Shown: in pieces, positions 52,290-60,755 of the stretch | Position numbering within the stretch: the first letter of the stretch is position 1 | Layout: the number at the start of each line of letters is the position of its first letter | Assembly: GCA_965203755.1 (NCBI GenBank) | Contig: OZ241910.1 | Coordinates: forward strand, 1,302,001-1,366,000 | Length of the DNA stretch: 64,000 bases | Reading direction: 5' to 3' | Source of the DNA: UBA6055 sp965203755 | Lineage (GTDB): Bacteria > Chloroflexota > Anaerolineae > Aggregatilineales > Phototrophicaceae | Position numbers and translations under genes: made by a program | Notes under the pieces: model-generated | What the model was told of the DNA's origin: nothing | Databases searched by the model: none | Seen by the model: the letters and a program-made list of their open reading frames with translations, nothing else

Positions 52290-52796
52290 CTACAGTTCCA
52301 TGGCCCAAATCAGATGATCTGCCACACCCAGACTCATCGGTCCGCCAGCCGTGAAGGTCACCGTGAAGGTCACCTCGCCGGCCGCAAAGCCCAGAAAAAC
52401 CGTCGACGGCATCAGCGATACCCAGCTGTTGCCCTGCATAAAGCTGTCCAGATACACATCAACCGTCTTTGCCGGGTTAGCCTGATAACAGCGCAGACGT
52501 AGCTCAAAGCCCACCGTTCCAGACGACGTTGTCTGGAAAGCTACCTGGCACCCCGCCATAATGTTGGCCGATGATTTTGCCACCGTCAAAACCAGCGCCG
52601 GTGAGCCAAACACATCATTGCCAGTCGACATTGACACCGCCGAACTCGACACCGACCGCACCCGCGATACCAGATTCGAAGCCTGACCATCCGCTTGAGC
52701 TTTCAAATACTCCTGATTGTCACGCACGTATGTATTTAGATTCGCCGCGTTCAGCGGGTCATTTCTTGCCCACGTCTTTGGATTCGTCCACGCCAT
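52290..52796 (-). CDS. Phage-tail-like protein with MAWTNPKTW start, paralogue 2
   Basis: A 168-residue protein starting MAWTNPKTWARNDPL and NTYVRDNQEYLKAQ, clearly homologous at the N-terminus to the next gene (51625-52227) but different in its beta-rich C-terminal part. Such a pair suggests an exchangeable tip or fibre domain on a shared base. Start lies 1 nt after the upstream stop. Confidence 0.6.
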   Translation of the reverse strand: MAWTNPKTWARNDPLNAANLNTYVRDNQEYLKAQADGQASNLVSRVRSVSSSAVSMSTGNDVFGSPALVLTVAKSSANIMAGCQVAFQTTSSGTVGFELRLRCYQANPAKTVDVYLDSFMQGNSWVSLMPSTVFLGFAAGEVTFTVTFTAGGPMSLGVADHLIWAMEL

Positions 52797-52797
52797 A

Positions 52798-54279
52798 TCA
52801 TATCCCTACCACTACTTCACCAACTTCTTCATGCCCGGTCACGCCGACCAAGCCATAATTGTATTCCGTAAACGGCCACAAGCCAATTTTTAGCTTTGAT
52901 ATCCCCGCCGCATAAGACCATTCCATCGACTGAATATACGCCGCCTCGTCGATATCGCCCTTCTTCAAATCAACAATATCCATTAGATCATAAGCCCGCG
53001 CATCCTGAAGCGCCGCCCCCATCAGATAAATCGCGCCAAGCTCATTTTGACTTTGGAAACCTTGGATGTAATGCTCAAGCAGCTCCTCCTCCTCGCCGCC
53101 CAAGTTGGCCAATTCCAGCATGGCTTGACGCCCGCCGCGATTGCCTGTCCGCACCACCTGCCGCGAAACCGATTCAATCTGAACCGTGTCTGCATAAATC
53201 GCCAGTTCCTCGATAATAACCCGTTCTCGCCCCGCGTTCTCAAATCGCAGGTACAGATGAAAGCCATTAAACGAAGGGAAGCACTGCACGCCATCCGGCA
53301 GCCCTTCAAGACGAATGCCGCCGGTAATCTCAACCGGATACCCATTGACATAACTCTCGAACTCAAAAAACGACCCGCCCGGCGGCAGATGAAAGTTCCG
53401 CAGCGTCTTGAACAGCATATCACTTCGCTCAACGCTGGCCGGCGAAAGCGCCGCCAGTTCAGAAACCCGCTCATGCCAAGACGCATAATCAACCCCGTTC
53501 CAAGACGTCAGCGTTTCACTGTAACCCGCAGTCCGAACGAACGTCTTGCCATAGCGACCGCGGAAAGCGATATTGTGATTGTAACGCCCGCCCGCCTCGA
53601 CAAACAAATAACCCGCTTCGCTCAAAATTGCCTTGGATAAGAGGCTGAATACGCTGCCCGACCGGTCCGCGCTGTCAACGTCCAGCATAATCGCATCCAC
53701 CCGCCCCAACCGCTGATAGCTGGCTTCAAAATGTCCGCGTGGATAATACGCCCCTAACAGCGTCATGGCGCCAAGCGCAGAATCGCCCAGCACACCGTAA
53801 CGATACGTTCCCGGCGCCAGCCCATGCGGATTCACCCGAACTTGATGCCACGGCGCCGAAACTGACCCTCGCGTCAGCGCATCAATAATCATATCCGACG
53901 CCAGAAAATTGATATACGTCGCCGTATCATCATCATGATGCAGCCACGCCAGCGCGTAATCCGCCGTCACCGACAGCTTGCCAGCCGGCAGACGCGCCAC
54001 CTCCCGGATGTAACCAGTGTACAAATAAGGATCGTCAAATGTAGGTGTCCGCACCCTTGCCAGCCGTCCGCGAAGCGCAATCCGCCGACCATGCTTGAAC
54101 AGCTTAAGAAATTCGTCGTCATAGCTTTCAAATACCGCCTCCAGCCGACCAACCGTCTGTATCCGACCGACCATATCCATCGAGCGAACCACGTTGAACG
54201 ACTGCATCGAAGCCGAAACATTGTATTCAGCGAAATTGTCTTCATTGACGTCTAGATAACAGTCAAACCTAAGCGACAT
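52798..54279 (-). CDS. Phage tail/baseplate hub-like protein (putative)
   Basis: A 493-residue protein. It reads MSLRFDCYLDVNEDNFAEY, then segments like GRRIALRGRL and YTGYIREVARLPAG, which resemble siphophage distal-tail or Gp37-like proteins; the last part is SMEWSYAAGISKLKIGLWPF. ATG 54279 follows GGAATG; the frame is open to 54339. It begins the leftward cluster just downstream of tRNA-Gly. Assignment rests on context and style, so it is moderate. Confidence 0.5.
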   Translation of the reverse strand: MSLRFDCYLDVNEDNFAEYNVSASMQSFNVVRSMDMVGRIQTVGRLEAVFESYDDEFLKLFKHGRRIALRGRLARVRTPTFDDPYLYTGYIREVARLPAGKLSVTADYALAWLHHDDDTATYINFLASDMIIDALTRGSVSAPWHQVRVNPHGLAPGTYRYGVLGDSALGAMTLLGAYYPRGHFEASYQRLGRVDAIMLDVDSADRSGSVFSLLSKAILSEAGYLFVEAGGRYNHNIAFRGRYGKTFVRTAGYSETLTSWNGVDYASWHERVSELAALSPASVERSDMLFKTLRNFHLPPGGSFFEFESYVNGYPVEITGGIRLEGLPDGVQCFPSFNGFHLYLRFENAGRERVIIEELAIYADTVQIESVSRQVVRTGNRGGRQAMLELANLGGEEEELLEHYIQGFQSQNELGAIYLMGAALQDARAYDLMDIVDLKKGDIDEAAYIQSMEWSYAAGISKLKIGLWPFTEYNYGLVGVTGHEEVGEVVVGI

Positions 54280-54376
54280 AACATTCCAGCCTGAAGTTAA
54301 TCCCAATGTAGAGATCGCCAGCCCACTTCTGAAGCCCAACCGTCGCTTGAATCACCGACAGCGATAGTTTGAGAGA

Positions 54377-54448
54377 AGCGGGTAACGAGATTCGAACTCG
54401 TGACCTTTTCCTTGGCAAGGAAATGTTCTACCGCTGAACTATACCCGC
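54377..54448 (-). tRNA. tRNA-Gly (anticodon GCC)
   Basis: On the minus strand the acceptor stem GCGGGTA (54448-54442) pairs perfectly with TACCCGC (54384-54378). The anticodon loop TTGCCAA gives GCC. The T arm is ACGAG-TTCGAAT-CTCGT. Discriminator T; CCA not encoded. The tail-like gene cluster begins ~100 bp downstream. Confidence 0.95.
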
Positions 54449-54526
54449 ATATATCGCATAGCATAAACAATGGGCATCCCTTTGACAAGCCCTTTTTTGG
54501 CAAACTTGGCAAAGTGGCGAAGTTTG

Positions 54527-54555
54527 TTGACAAACGCCATCCAATATATCATAAT
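54527..54555 (+). promoter_or_regulatory. Promoter of the sugar ABC operon
   Basis: TTGACA (54527-54532) with a 17-nt spacer and CATAAT (54550-54555), near consensus. A GCAAACGGCTTGTTTGGC inverted pair follows at 54577-54594, a possible operator. Confidence 0.65.
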
Positions 54556-54626
54556 GGTGAATCAGTTTATCCAGTCGGCAAACGGCTTGTTTGGCAATGA
54601 AATTAAGGAGGTGTTCAAGGCGAATC

Positions 54627-54680
54627 TTGAAACTGTTTTTGAATAAGCAGCTTGTTGGTCTGTTAAGGAGAGAAAAATGA
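54627..54680 (+). other. Possible 17-codon leader peptide frame
   Basis: TTG 54627 (AAGGCG 4 nt before it) opens a frame MKLFLNKQLVGLLRREK that stops at TGA 54678-54680, overlapping the binding-protein start as ATGA. A stronger TAAGGAGG site lies 15 nt before the TTG, too far for normal use. Coupled translation is possible but unproven. Confidence 0.25.
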
Positions 54681-56062
54681 CGGAACATAAAGAAGCAGGA
54701 CGCACAAGGAATCCAATCAGCCGCCGTGAATTATTGAAGATGCTTGGCGGCGGCGCGGCCGGCATAAGCCTGACAAAGCTGGCTGGCATTGGCGGGGCGG
54801 CCTCGGTTTTGCTGCGGGGGATGCCGGCCGCCGCCCAAAGCCGCGTCGAAATCTGGACCGGCTTCGGGCAAGGACGCATGGCTGATGCGATGACCGGGGC
54901 TATCGAGCAATTCGCGGCGGCGAATTCCGACTATGTCCCTGAGCATATCATTGTGCCATGGGGCGAGATTCACGACCGCGTGATCGCCGCCACCGCCGCC
55001 GGTTCACCGCCGGACGCATATCGCGGCTGGGCTTGGATCGTCGGCGACGCCGCCATCGGCGCGCTGACCAACTTACAGCCCTATGTCGACGCCGAGAATG
55101 TTGACCTGATGGACTTCTGGCCGGCGACGCTCAATCAAATGAAATACCAAGGCGATGTGCACGCCATGAGCATCTCGACCATCGTGCAGTTTTTGTTCTA
55201 CAACAAAGACCGCATGAGAGAGGCCGGCTTGGATCCGGACAGCCCGCCGACGACCATCGCCGATCTGGATGAGCAGGGCGCGGCGCTCAATGATATCGGC
55301 GACGATGGCGAAATCCTGCGCCTGGGCTTTTCGCCGACATTGCCGAGCAAGCAAATCTGGGAGTGGGGCGCTGCACACGGCAGTCAATACTGGGACGAGG
55401 CCGAGGGCAATATCGCCGTCGACGAAGAAGCGATGATCGCGCTGCTGAACTGGTACAAGGATTACGCCGACAAATTTGGCGTCGAAAACCTGGCAGCCTA
55501 TGCCAACACCTACGGCGGCAACGGCTTTGGGCGCAACACGCCGCAAGGCATCTACTATACCGGCTTGATCAGCTTCTGGGTTATTGGCAGCTGGCTGTTC
55601 AACGACATGGGCGAATACGGACCGGATGTCGATTTCGACGTCGTGCCGATCCCGACGCTGGCAAGCGCCGACGATGCCACGCCGGGCACATCAATCGCCA
55701 ATATGTACTTCGTGCCGGCCAATTGCGCCAACCCCGACGGCGGCTTCGCCTTCGCCAACTTTATGAGCGAATCGCCCTGGGTGGCTGTCAACAAGGCGCT
55801 GGTGGACAGCGTGATGCCATCGCGCAAGAGCCTGGCGAGCTTGCCGGAGGTGGAAGAGCGCGAAGGCGGCTGGACAATCCTGGCGCGCGACGAGATTCTG
55901 CCCAATACGTTGGAAAGACCGAGCTTCCCCGGCAACGGCTTCTTGGGCGAGGCGTTGAACGACGCCGTTGATGAAGTGATGTTCAACAATGCTGACCCAG
56001 CGACCGTGCTGGCGGATGCGATTGAGCGCTCACGCCGCGAGGTTGAGCGCCTGCGGGGCTAA
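54677..56062 (+). CDS. Sugar ABC transporter substrate-binding protein with Tat signal
   Basis: A 461-residue family 1 binding protein. The N-terminus has a twin-arginine motif SRRELLK followed by a long Gly/Ala-rich hydrophobic stretch and a cleavage site near AAAQ, so it may be exported folded. Typical lobes follow: VEIWTGFGQGRM, PWGEIHDRVIAA, YKDRMREAGLDPDSPP-like segment, and a C-terminal VDEVMFNNADP part. It feeds the two permeases downstream. TAAGGAG precedes ATG 54677. Confidence 0.9.
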   Translation: MTEHKEAGRTRNPISRRELLKMLGGGAAGISLTKLAGIGGAASVLLRGMPAAAQSRVEIWTGFGQGRMADAMTGAIEQFAAANSDYVPEHIIVPWGEIHDRVIAATAAGSPPDAYRGWAWIVGDAAIGALTNLQPYVDAENVDLMDFWPATLNQMKYQGDVHAMSISTIVQFLFYNKDRMREAGLDPDSPPTTIADLDEQGAALNDIGDDGEILRLGFSPTLPSKQIWEWGAAHGSQYWDEAEGNIAVDEEAMIALLNWYKDYADKFGVENLAAYANTYGGNGFGRNTPQGIYYTGLISFWVIGSWLFNDMGEYGPDVDFDVVPIPTLASADDATPGTSIANMYFVPANCANPDGGFAFANFMSESPWVAVNKALVDSVMPSRKSLASLPEVEEREGGWTILARDEILPNTLERPSFPGNGFLGEALNDAVDEVMFNNADPATVLADAIERSRREVERLRG

Positions 56063-56204
56063 AGCCAGTATCGCATTCAAGTTTGCCATGCCGGTCAAAA
56101 TGGCTGGCGTGGCATCCCTTTTGCGCGGCGGACCGCCAGGAAAGGCCTCAAGCTGGCGGCGTCGCAAGTCAAAATTTAGCGGCCGACCTCGTTAGTGGTT
56201 CAAG

Positions 56205-57122
56205 ATGAGCATCAAGCGCAAGAGCGATAAGCCTGCAAACAGTTGGCGCACGGACAATTTGCCTGTTTGGGGCTTGTTCTTTGTGATGCCGTGGATCATC
56301 GGCTTCCTGGCATTCACCGTTTATCCCTTTTTCGCCTCGCTCTATTTTAGCTTCACTAACTTCAACATCATCAACTTCAGCCCGCGCTGGGTGGGCCTGG
56401 ACAATTATATCGAGCTCTTCACCGCCGATCCGCTGTTTTGGATTTCGATTGGCAACTCCATAAAATACGCGGCCTTGCTCCTTGTCGCCGCCACTATATT
56501 TGATATCTTCATCGCCTATCTATTGAGCTTGAATGTTAGATTCCTGTCGATTTATCGCACGATTTTCTTCTTTCCGGTGCTGGTGCCGGTGGTGGCGGCC
56601 AGCTTGACCTGGATCTGGATTCTTAATCCGCGCTTCGGGCTGATGAATGGCTTGCTGGATGGGATTGGCATCAAGGGGCCCAACTGGCTGGCATCCCCGC
56701 AGACGGCGATGCTTTCGCTGATATTCATCGCCGTCTGGGGCAGCGGCCGCCAGGTGATCGTTTATCTTTCCGGCTTCAATGACATTCCGCGCCAGCTGTA
56801 TGAAGCAGCCGATATCGACGGCGCCTCTGGCTTGCAGAAGTTTCGCGCCATCACCCTGCCTTTGCTGTCGCCGCAGATCTTTTTTAATGTCGTTACCCTC
56901 ATCATCTTTTCTTTGCAGTCTTTCTCCGAAGTCTACATCATGACACAAGGCGGTCCGGCCAATTCAACCCTGCTCTACGCCGTTAATTTGTATGACCGCG
57001 CTTTCCGCGATTACGCCATGGGGTATGCCTCCGCCCTGGCATGGATCATGTTCCTGCTGATCTTGGGCTTGACCCTGATCATCTTCAAGTTTTTGAGCGG
57101 GCGAGTCATTTATGAACGTTAG
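56205..57122 (+). CDS. Sugar ABC permease, MalF/UgpA-like
   Basis: A 305-residue permease. Helices start at PWIIGFLAFTVYPFFASLYFSF; the EAA loop reads LYEAADIDGASGLQKFRAITLPLL and the end is LTLIIFKFLSGRV. It forms the inner-membrane channel with the next protein. The ATPase is not in this operon; a shared MsmX-like ATPase elsewhere is the usual solution. Confidence 0.92.
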   Translation: MSIKRKSDKPANSWRTDNLPVWGLFFVMPWIIGFLAFTVYPFFASLYFSFTNFNIINFSPRWVGLDNYIELFTADPLFWISIGNSIKYAALLLVAATIFDIFIAYLLSLNVRFLSIYRTIFFFPVLVPVVAASLTWIWILNPRFGLMNGLLDGIGIKGPNWLASPQTAMLSLIFIAVWGSGRQVIVYLSGFNDIPRQLYEAADIDGASGLQKFRAITLPLLSPQIFFNVVTLIIFSLQSFSEVYIMTQGGPANSTLLYAVNLYDRAFRDYAMGYASALAWIMFLLILGLTLIIFKFLSGRVIYER

Positions 57123-57135
57123 GAAAGGCGCGAAA

Positions 57136-58029
57136 ATGGCTGGAGTCTTGCAACCCACCACCGCCAATCGCCGCACAATCAGCCCTGAAGAGCGCAATTA
57201 TCTGCTCAAGCGGCGACTGAAATCCATTGTCACACACGCCGCCTTGATTGTTTTTGGCATCATCTTCATGCTGCCCTTTATCTGGATGGTCAGCAGTTCG
57301 CTGAAGCCGAATGTTGATATCTTCGAGCTGCCGGTGCGTTTGATACCCAAGACCTTTCGCCTCGAAAATTACATTGACGCCACCAACGCCATCCCCTTCT
57401 GGCGCTATCTGTACAATTCAGCCTATTACACGGTCTTTGCGACCATAGGCTCTGTGCTTTCCAACACTTTCATCGCCTACGGCTTTGCCCGCGTGCGCTG
57501 GCGCGGGCGCAACGCGCTCTTCATTATCGTTATCGCCACCATGATGCTGCCGTTTCAGGTCCGCATGATTCCGCTCTTTATCCTGTTTTCCAAGCTCGGC
57601 TGGCTCAATACCTTCCTGCCTCTGATCGTCCCCAACTTCTTTGGCAACGCCTTTTATATCTTTTTGATGCGGCAGTTTATGATGACCCTGCCGCGCGAAC
57701 TGGACGACGCCGCCCGCATCGACGGCGCCAGCGAATGGGGCATCTTTTGGCGGATTGCCGTTCCCTTGTCCAAGCCGGCGATCCTGACGGTGGCCATTTT
57801 TGAGATTATCCACACCTGGCACGACTTCATCGGCCCGCTGGTCTACCTGCGGCATCCCACCAAGTATACGCTGTCAATCGGCTTGAGGCTGTATTTCACG
57901 CAGTACGGCGCCGAATGGGGCTTGCTAATGGCGGCCGCCGCCATGTTCACCATACCGATGGTGATCTTCTTTTTCCTCGCCCAACGCGCCTTCATCGAAG
58001 GCATCACCCTGACCGGGCTGAAAGGCTAG
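57136..58029 (+). CDS. Sugar ABC permease, MalG/UgpE-like
   Basis: A 297-residue permease with LPFIWMVSSSLKP near the N-terminus and the EAA loop LDDAARIDGASEWGIFWRIAVPL. ATG 57136 follows AGGAAAGG; a start at 57112 would overlap the MalF-like gene. The GroEL-like gene starts 4 bp after its stop, so they are co-transcribed. Confidence 0.92.
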   Translation: MAGVLQPTTANRRTISPEERNYLLKRRLKSIVTHAALIVFGIIFMLPFIWMVSSSLKPNVDIFELPVRLIPKTFRLENYIDATNAIPFWRYLYNSAYYTVFATIGSVLSNTFIAYGFARVRWRGRNALFIIVIATMMLPFQVRMIPLFILFSKLGWLNTFLPLIVPNFFGNAFYIFLMRQFMMTLPRELDDAARIDGASEWGIFWRIAVPLSKPAILTVAIFEIIHTWHDFIGPLVYLRHPTKYTLSIGLRLYFTQYGAEWGLLMAAAAMFTIPMVIFFFLAQRAFIEGITLTGLKG

Positions 58030-58033
58030 CCGC

Positions 58034-59668
58034 ATGAGCCGCCTGGTGTTCCAGCCGCAGGCGCGGCAAGCCCTCAAACGCGGCATCGACGCGGTTGCCG
58101 GCGCGGTAGCTCCAACGTTGGGGCCAACGGCGCGGCATGTCGCCATGGAAGACGCGATACGAACCCGTTCACCGGAACTGCTGGATGATGGCGGGGTGAT
58201 CGCCCGCCGGCTGCTTCAGCTGCCGCATCGAAGCGCCGATGTGGGCGCGATGCTGCTGCGCGAGACCTTGTGGAGGCAAAGGGCGGCTTATGGCGATGGC
58301 GCGGCGACCGCCGCCGTCTTGTATCAAACCGTTTTTGAAGAGGGCTGCCGCTTTATCGCCGCCGGCGGCAATGCCATGCTGCTGCGGAAGCGCCTTGAAC
58401 GCGGCATGAAAGCGATGCTGGAAGCCCTGAAGCGGCAAGTCAGGATGATTGCCGAACCAGCAGAGATCGAGCGCCTCGCCTATTCAATTTGCGGCGACAG
58501 CGACATCGCCAAACAGCTGGCCGACATCTTTGAAGTTCTGGGCCCTCACCATCCGATTGAAGTCCGCGCGGGCGGGCGCGAACTCCGGCATGAATTTTTC
58601 ATCGGCTCTTATTGGGATGCCAAAATCCCATCGGCGACTGCCTTTGAGGGGCGGCTTGAGCTTCAGCATACCGCCTGGGTCATCAGCGACTTCGACTTGG
58701 AGGATTTGGCGGCGCTGGTCAGGCTGGTGACTGCTGTTTACCGCGCCGGATTCTCATCGCTGGTCATTGTCGCCAAGTCATTTTCACAGCAAATCATTGC
58801 GGCGCAGGGAGCCAACAGCCGCCTGGCGGATTTTAAGCTGGTCTATCTGGAGCCGACCGGGCTGCTGGATGAACAGACGGCGGCGCTGGAGGACCTGGCG
58901 CTGATGACCGGCGGGCAGGTCTTGCGGCAGATCACCGGACATCAGCCCAACCGGATCCCGGCGGAACTGTGGGGACAAACTGAACTGGCGTGGGTGGACA
59001 GCAATCGCTTCGGCATTATTGCCGGCAAGGGCGACCGCGCTGCCATCCAGCGAGAAACCGCGGCTTTGGAGCGCCGCTTTGCCAGCGGCATGAACAGCAT
59101 GGATGAACGTCAAGCGGCGCTTAGCCGTATTCGCATTGGTCGGCTGCGGGGCGGCTCGGCGGTGATTTGGTGCGGCGGCAGCGCCGAAAGCGAAATGCGC
59201 TGTCAAATGGAATTGGTCACGCGGACGACTGCCGCCATCCGCTCGGCTTTGCTGGAAGGATGCCTGCCCGGCGGCGGGACAGCCCTGCTCCGTTGTCTAA
59301 GGCAGCTGCAAGCCGGTTATGATGCCAGCAGCGACATCCATGAACGCGCCGCCGGCCGGATACTGATGACGGCGGCCGCGGCGCCTTGCAAGACATTGCT
59401 TGTCAACGCCGGGCATGAGGCGCCGGGCGCCATTGTCAATGACATTCAAGCCAGTCACAACGGGCTGGGATATGATTTGCAGACGCGTCAGTTTGTGGAT
59501 ATGGAGCAGGCCGGCGCCGTCGATTCGGCCGCGGCCTTGATGGCGGCGGTTCGCCATGGCATCGGCGGCGCGGCGCTGGCGCTGACTGTTGATGTCATTA
59601 TTCATCGAGTGAATCCGCCGCTGGCAATGAACCCGGATGGTCTAGCATCATCATCGCCTTCAGCTTAA
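58034..59668 (+). CDS. Divergent GroEL (Hsp60) paralogue with altered ATPase residues
   Basis: A 544-residue protein with the GroEL layout: LKRGIDAVAGAVAPTLGPTAR, LDDGGVIARR (Asp52 equivalent kept), then GDGAATAAVL at 87-96 in place of GDGTTTATVL, and LLEGCLPGGGTALL near the end of the intermediate domain. The position of E. coli Asp398, which activates water for ATP hydrolysis, is Arg397 here. The Gly-Gly-Met C-terminal tail is missing. Sequence is far from normal GroEL, so it may bind but not hydrolyse ATP. No groES is near it. It sits within a sugar ABC operon, an odd place for a chaperonin. Confidence 0.85.
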   Translation: MSRLVFQPQARQALKRGIDAVAGAVAPTLGPTARHVAMEDAIRTRSPELLDDGGVIARRLLQLPHRSADVGAMLLRETLWRQRAAYGDGAATAAVLYQTVFEEGCRFIAAGGNAMLLRKRLERGMKAMLEALKRQVRMIAEPAEIERLAYSICGDSDIAKQLADIFEVLGPHHPIEVRAGGRELRHEFFIGSYWDAKIPSATAFEGRLELQHTAWVISDFDLEDLAALVRLVTAVYRAGFSSLVIVAKSFSQQIIAAQGANSRLADFKLVYLEPTGLLDEQTAALEDLALMTGGQVLRQITGHQPNRIPAELWGQTELAWVDSNRFGIIAGKGDRAAIQRETAALERRFASGMNSMDERQAALSRIRIGRLRGGSAVIWCGGSAESEMRCQMELVTRTTAAIRSALLEGCLPGGGTALLRCLRQLQAGYDASSDIHERAAGRILMTAAAAPCKTLLVNAGHEAPGAIVNDIQASHNGLGYDLQTRQFVDMEQAGAVDSAAALMAAVRHGIGGAALALTVDVIIHRVNPPLAMNPDGLASSSPSA

Positions 59669-59723
59669 CTGCCTTATCGTCAATCAGCTTATCCAAGACT
59701 TATTCAAGAAAAGGAGCGTCATA

Positions 59724-60578
59724 ATGAGTTGGAAGCCCAGCGCAGAACAGTTGCAGCAGTGGGAAGAGCGCGGCTATTTTGTGGTCGAAAATGTGGTCCC
59801 GCGTCAGGTGGCCGCCGAGATGCTTGGAGTCATCAAAAACGCCATCATGATGCCGGAAACCGGCGATGTCCACACCGATGCCGACCCCATGGATCCGATG
59901 AACGATGACACGCCCGACGCGCGGGCGGCGCGTTTTCGCAAGCTCAACCGCTTTAACCAGCGCGCGCCGCTTATCTGGCATAATGTGCATGGCGGCGCGG
60001 CGGTGCTGGAAATCGCGCGGTATTTTTTGGGCGCCGACATCCTCTTGAAGTACGACAGCTGTTTCCTCAAGCCGGCGCGGTCGGGGAGCGCCACCCCCTG
60101 GCATCAGGACAATGGCCTCTGGCGCGACGGTGACACTGCCCCCTTCAACTTCTGGATGGCGCTTGATCCGGCAACGATTGAAAATGGCTGTTTGCAGATG
60201 ATCCCCGGCAGCTATAAAACCGAGATTGTGCCGCATGTGCTGTATGAGGACAGCATCCATGGCGAACTGCCGCGCGAACGGGTGGAAGAGATGCTTGACA
60301 CTTATGGCCTTGAGCATATTGAAGTCAAACCGGGCGGCATTGTCTGCTGGCAAAGCAGCGCTTGGCATTACAGCCCGCCCAATCGGAGCGAGAAGGGGCG
60401 GATCGCCATCGCCGGCGTCTACAGCAGCCCGCAGATTGTCGAAAACGGGCTGGGCTTGGACGTGGGCTACAAGTGGGTGATGAAAAATGGCGCCGTCCTT
60501 ACCGACTTCCCGGCGCGGGATTATGAAATGCAGAACGTGACCGGCTGGCGGCCGCCGCCCCATCCCCGCGTCAGTTAA
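59724..60578 (+). CDS. Phytanoyl-CoA dioxygenase (PhyH) family oxygenase
   Basis: A 284-residue Fe(II)/2-oxoglutarate-dependent double-stranded beta-helix enzyme. The iron ligands appear as TPWHQDNGLW (H-x-D) and WHYSPPN (second His). A late arginine-type RSEKGRIAIAG contacts 2-oxoglutarate. The protein opens with EERGYFVVENVVP, normal for PhyH. It hydroxylates a small molecule; which one is unknown. AAAAGGAG precedes the ATG. Confidence 0.9.
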   Translation: MSWKPSAEQLQQWEERGYFVVENVVPRQVAAEMLGVIKNAIMMPETGDVHTDADPMDPMNDDTPDARAARFRKLNRFNQRAPLIWHNVHGGAAVLEIARYFLGADILLKYDSCFLKPARSGSATPWHQDNGLWRDGDTAPFNFWMALDPATIENGCLQMIPGSYKTEIVPHVLYEDSIHGELPRERVEEMLDTYGLEHIEVKPGGIVCWQSSAWHYSPPNRSEKGRIAIAGVYSSPQIVENGLGLDVGYKWVMKNGAVLTDFPARDYEMQNVTGWRPPPHPRVS

Positions 60579-60710
60579 ACCCCGAAGGGCAAAGCCGATG
60601 CTGCGCTGGAATCTGCTTGGATGAGGGCGATGGCATCATCATCTGAATCATCTGCTTGAGGGGCATGTCTCGCCCCCCTTGGTTTTCAGTATCCTATCCA
60701 CCATGTATTC

Positions 60711-60719
60711 TGCTACAAT
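60711..60719 (+). promoter_or_regulatory. Extended -10 promoter of gnd
   Basis: TGCTACAAT (TGn-TACAAT), 36 nt before the ATG at 60756. Confidence 0.45.
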
Positions 60720-60755
60720 GCACAGCAGGACACACGGCGAAAGAAGGAAACAGCT

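Noticed and set aside
50484..54448. Prophage integration sites next to tRNA-Gly
   Set aside because: No copy of the tRNA 3' end was found near 50500-51000 and no integrase gene is present, so att sites are not claimed.
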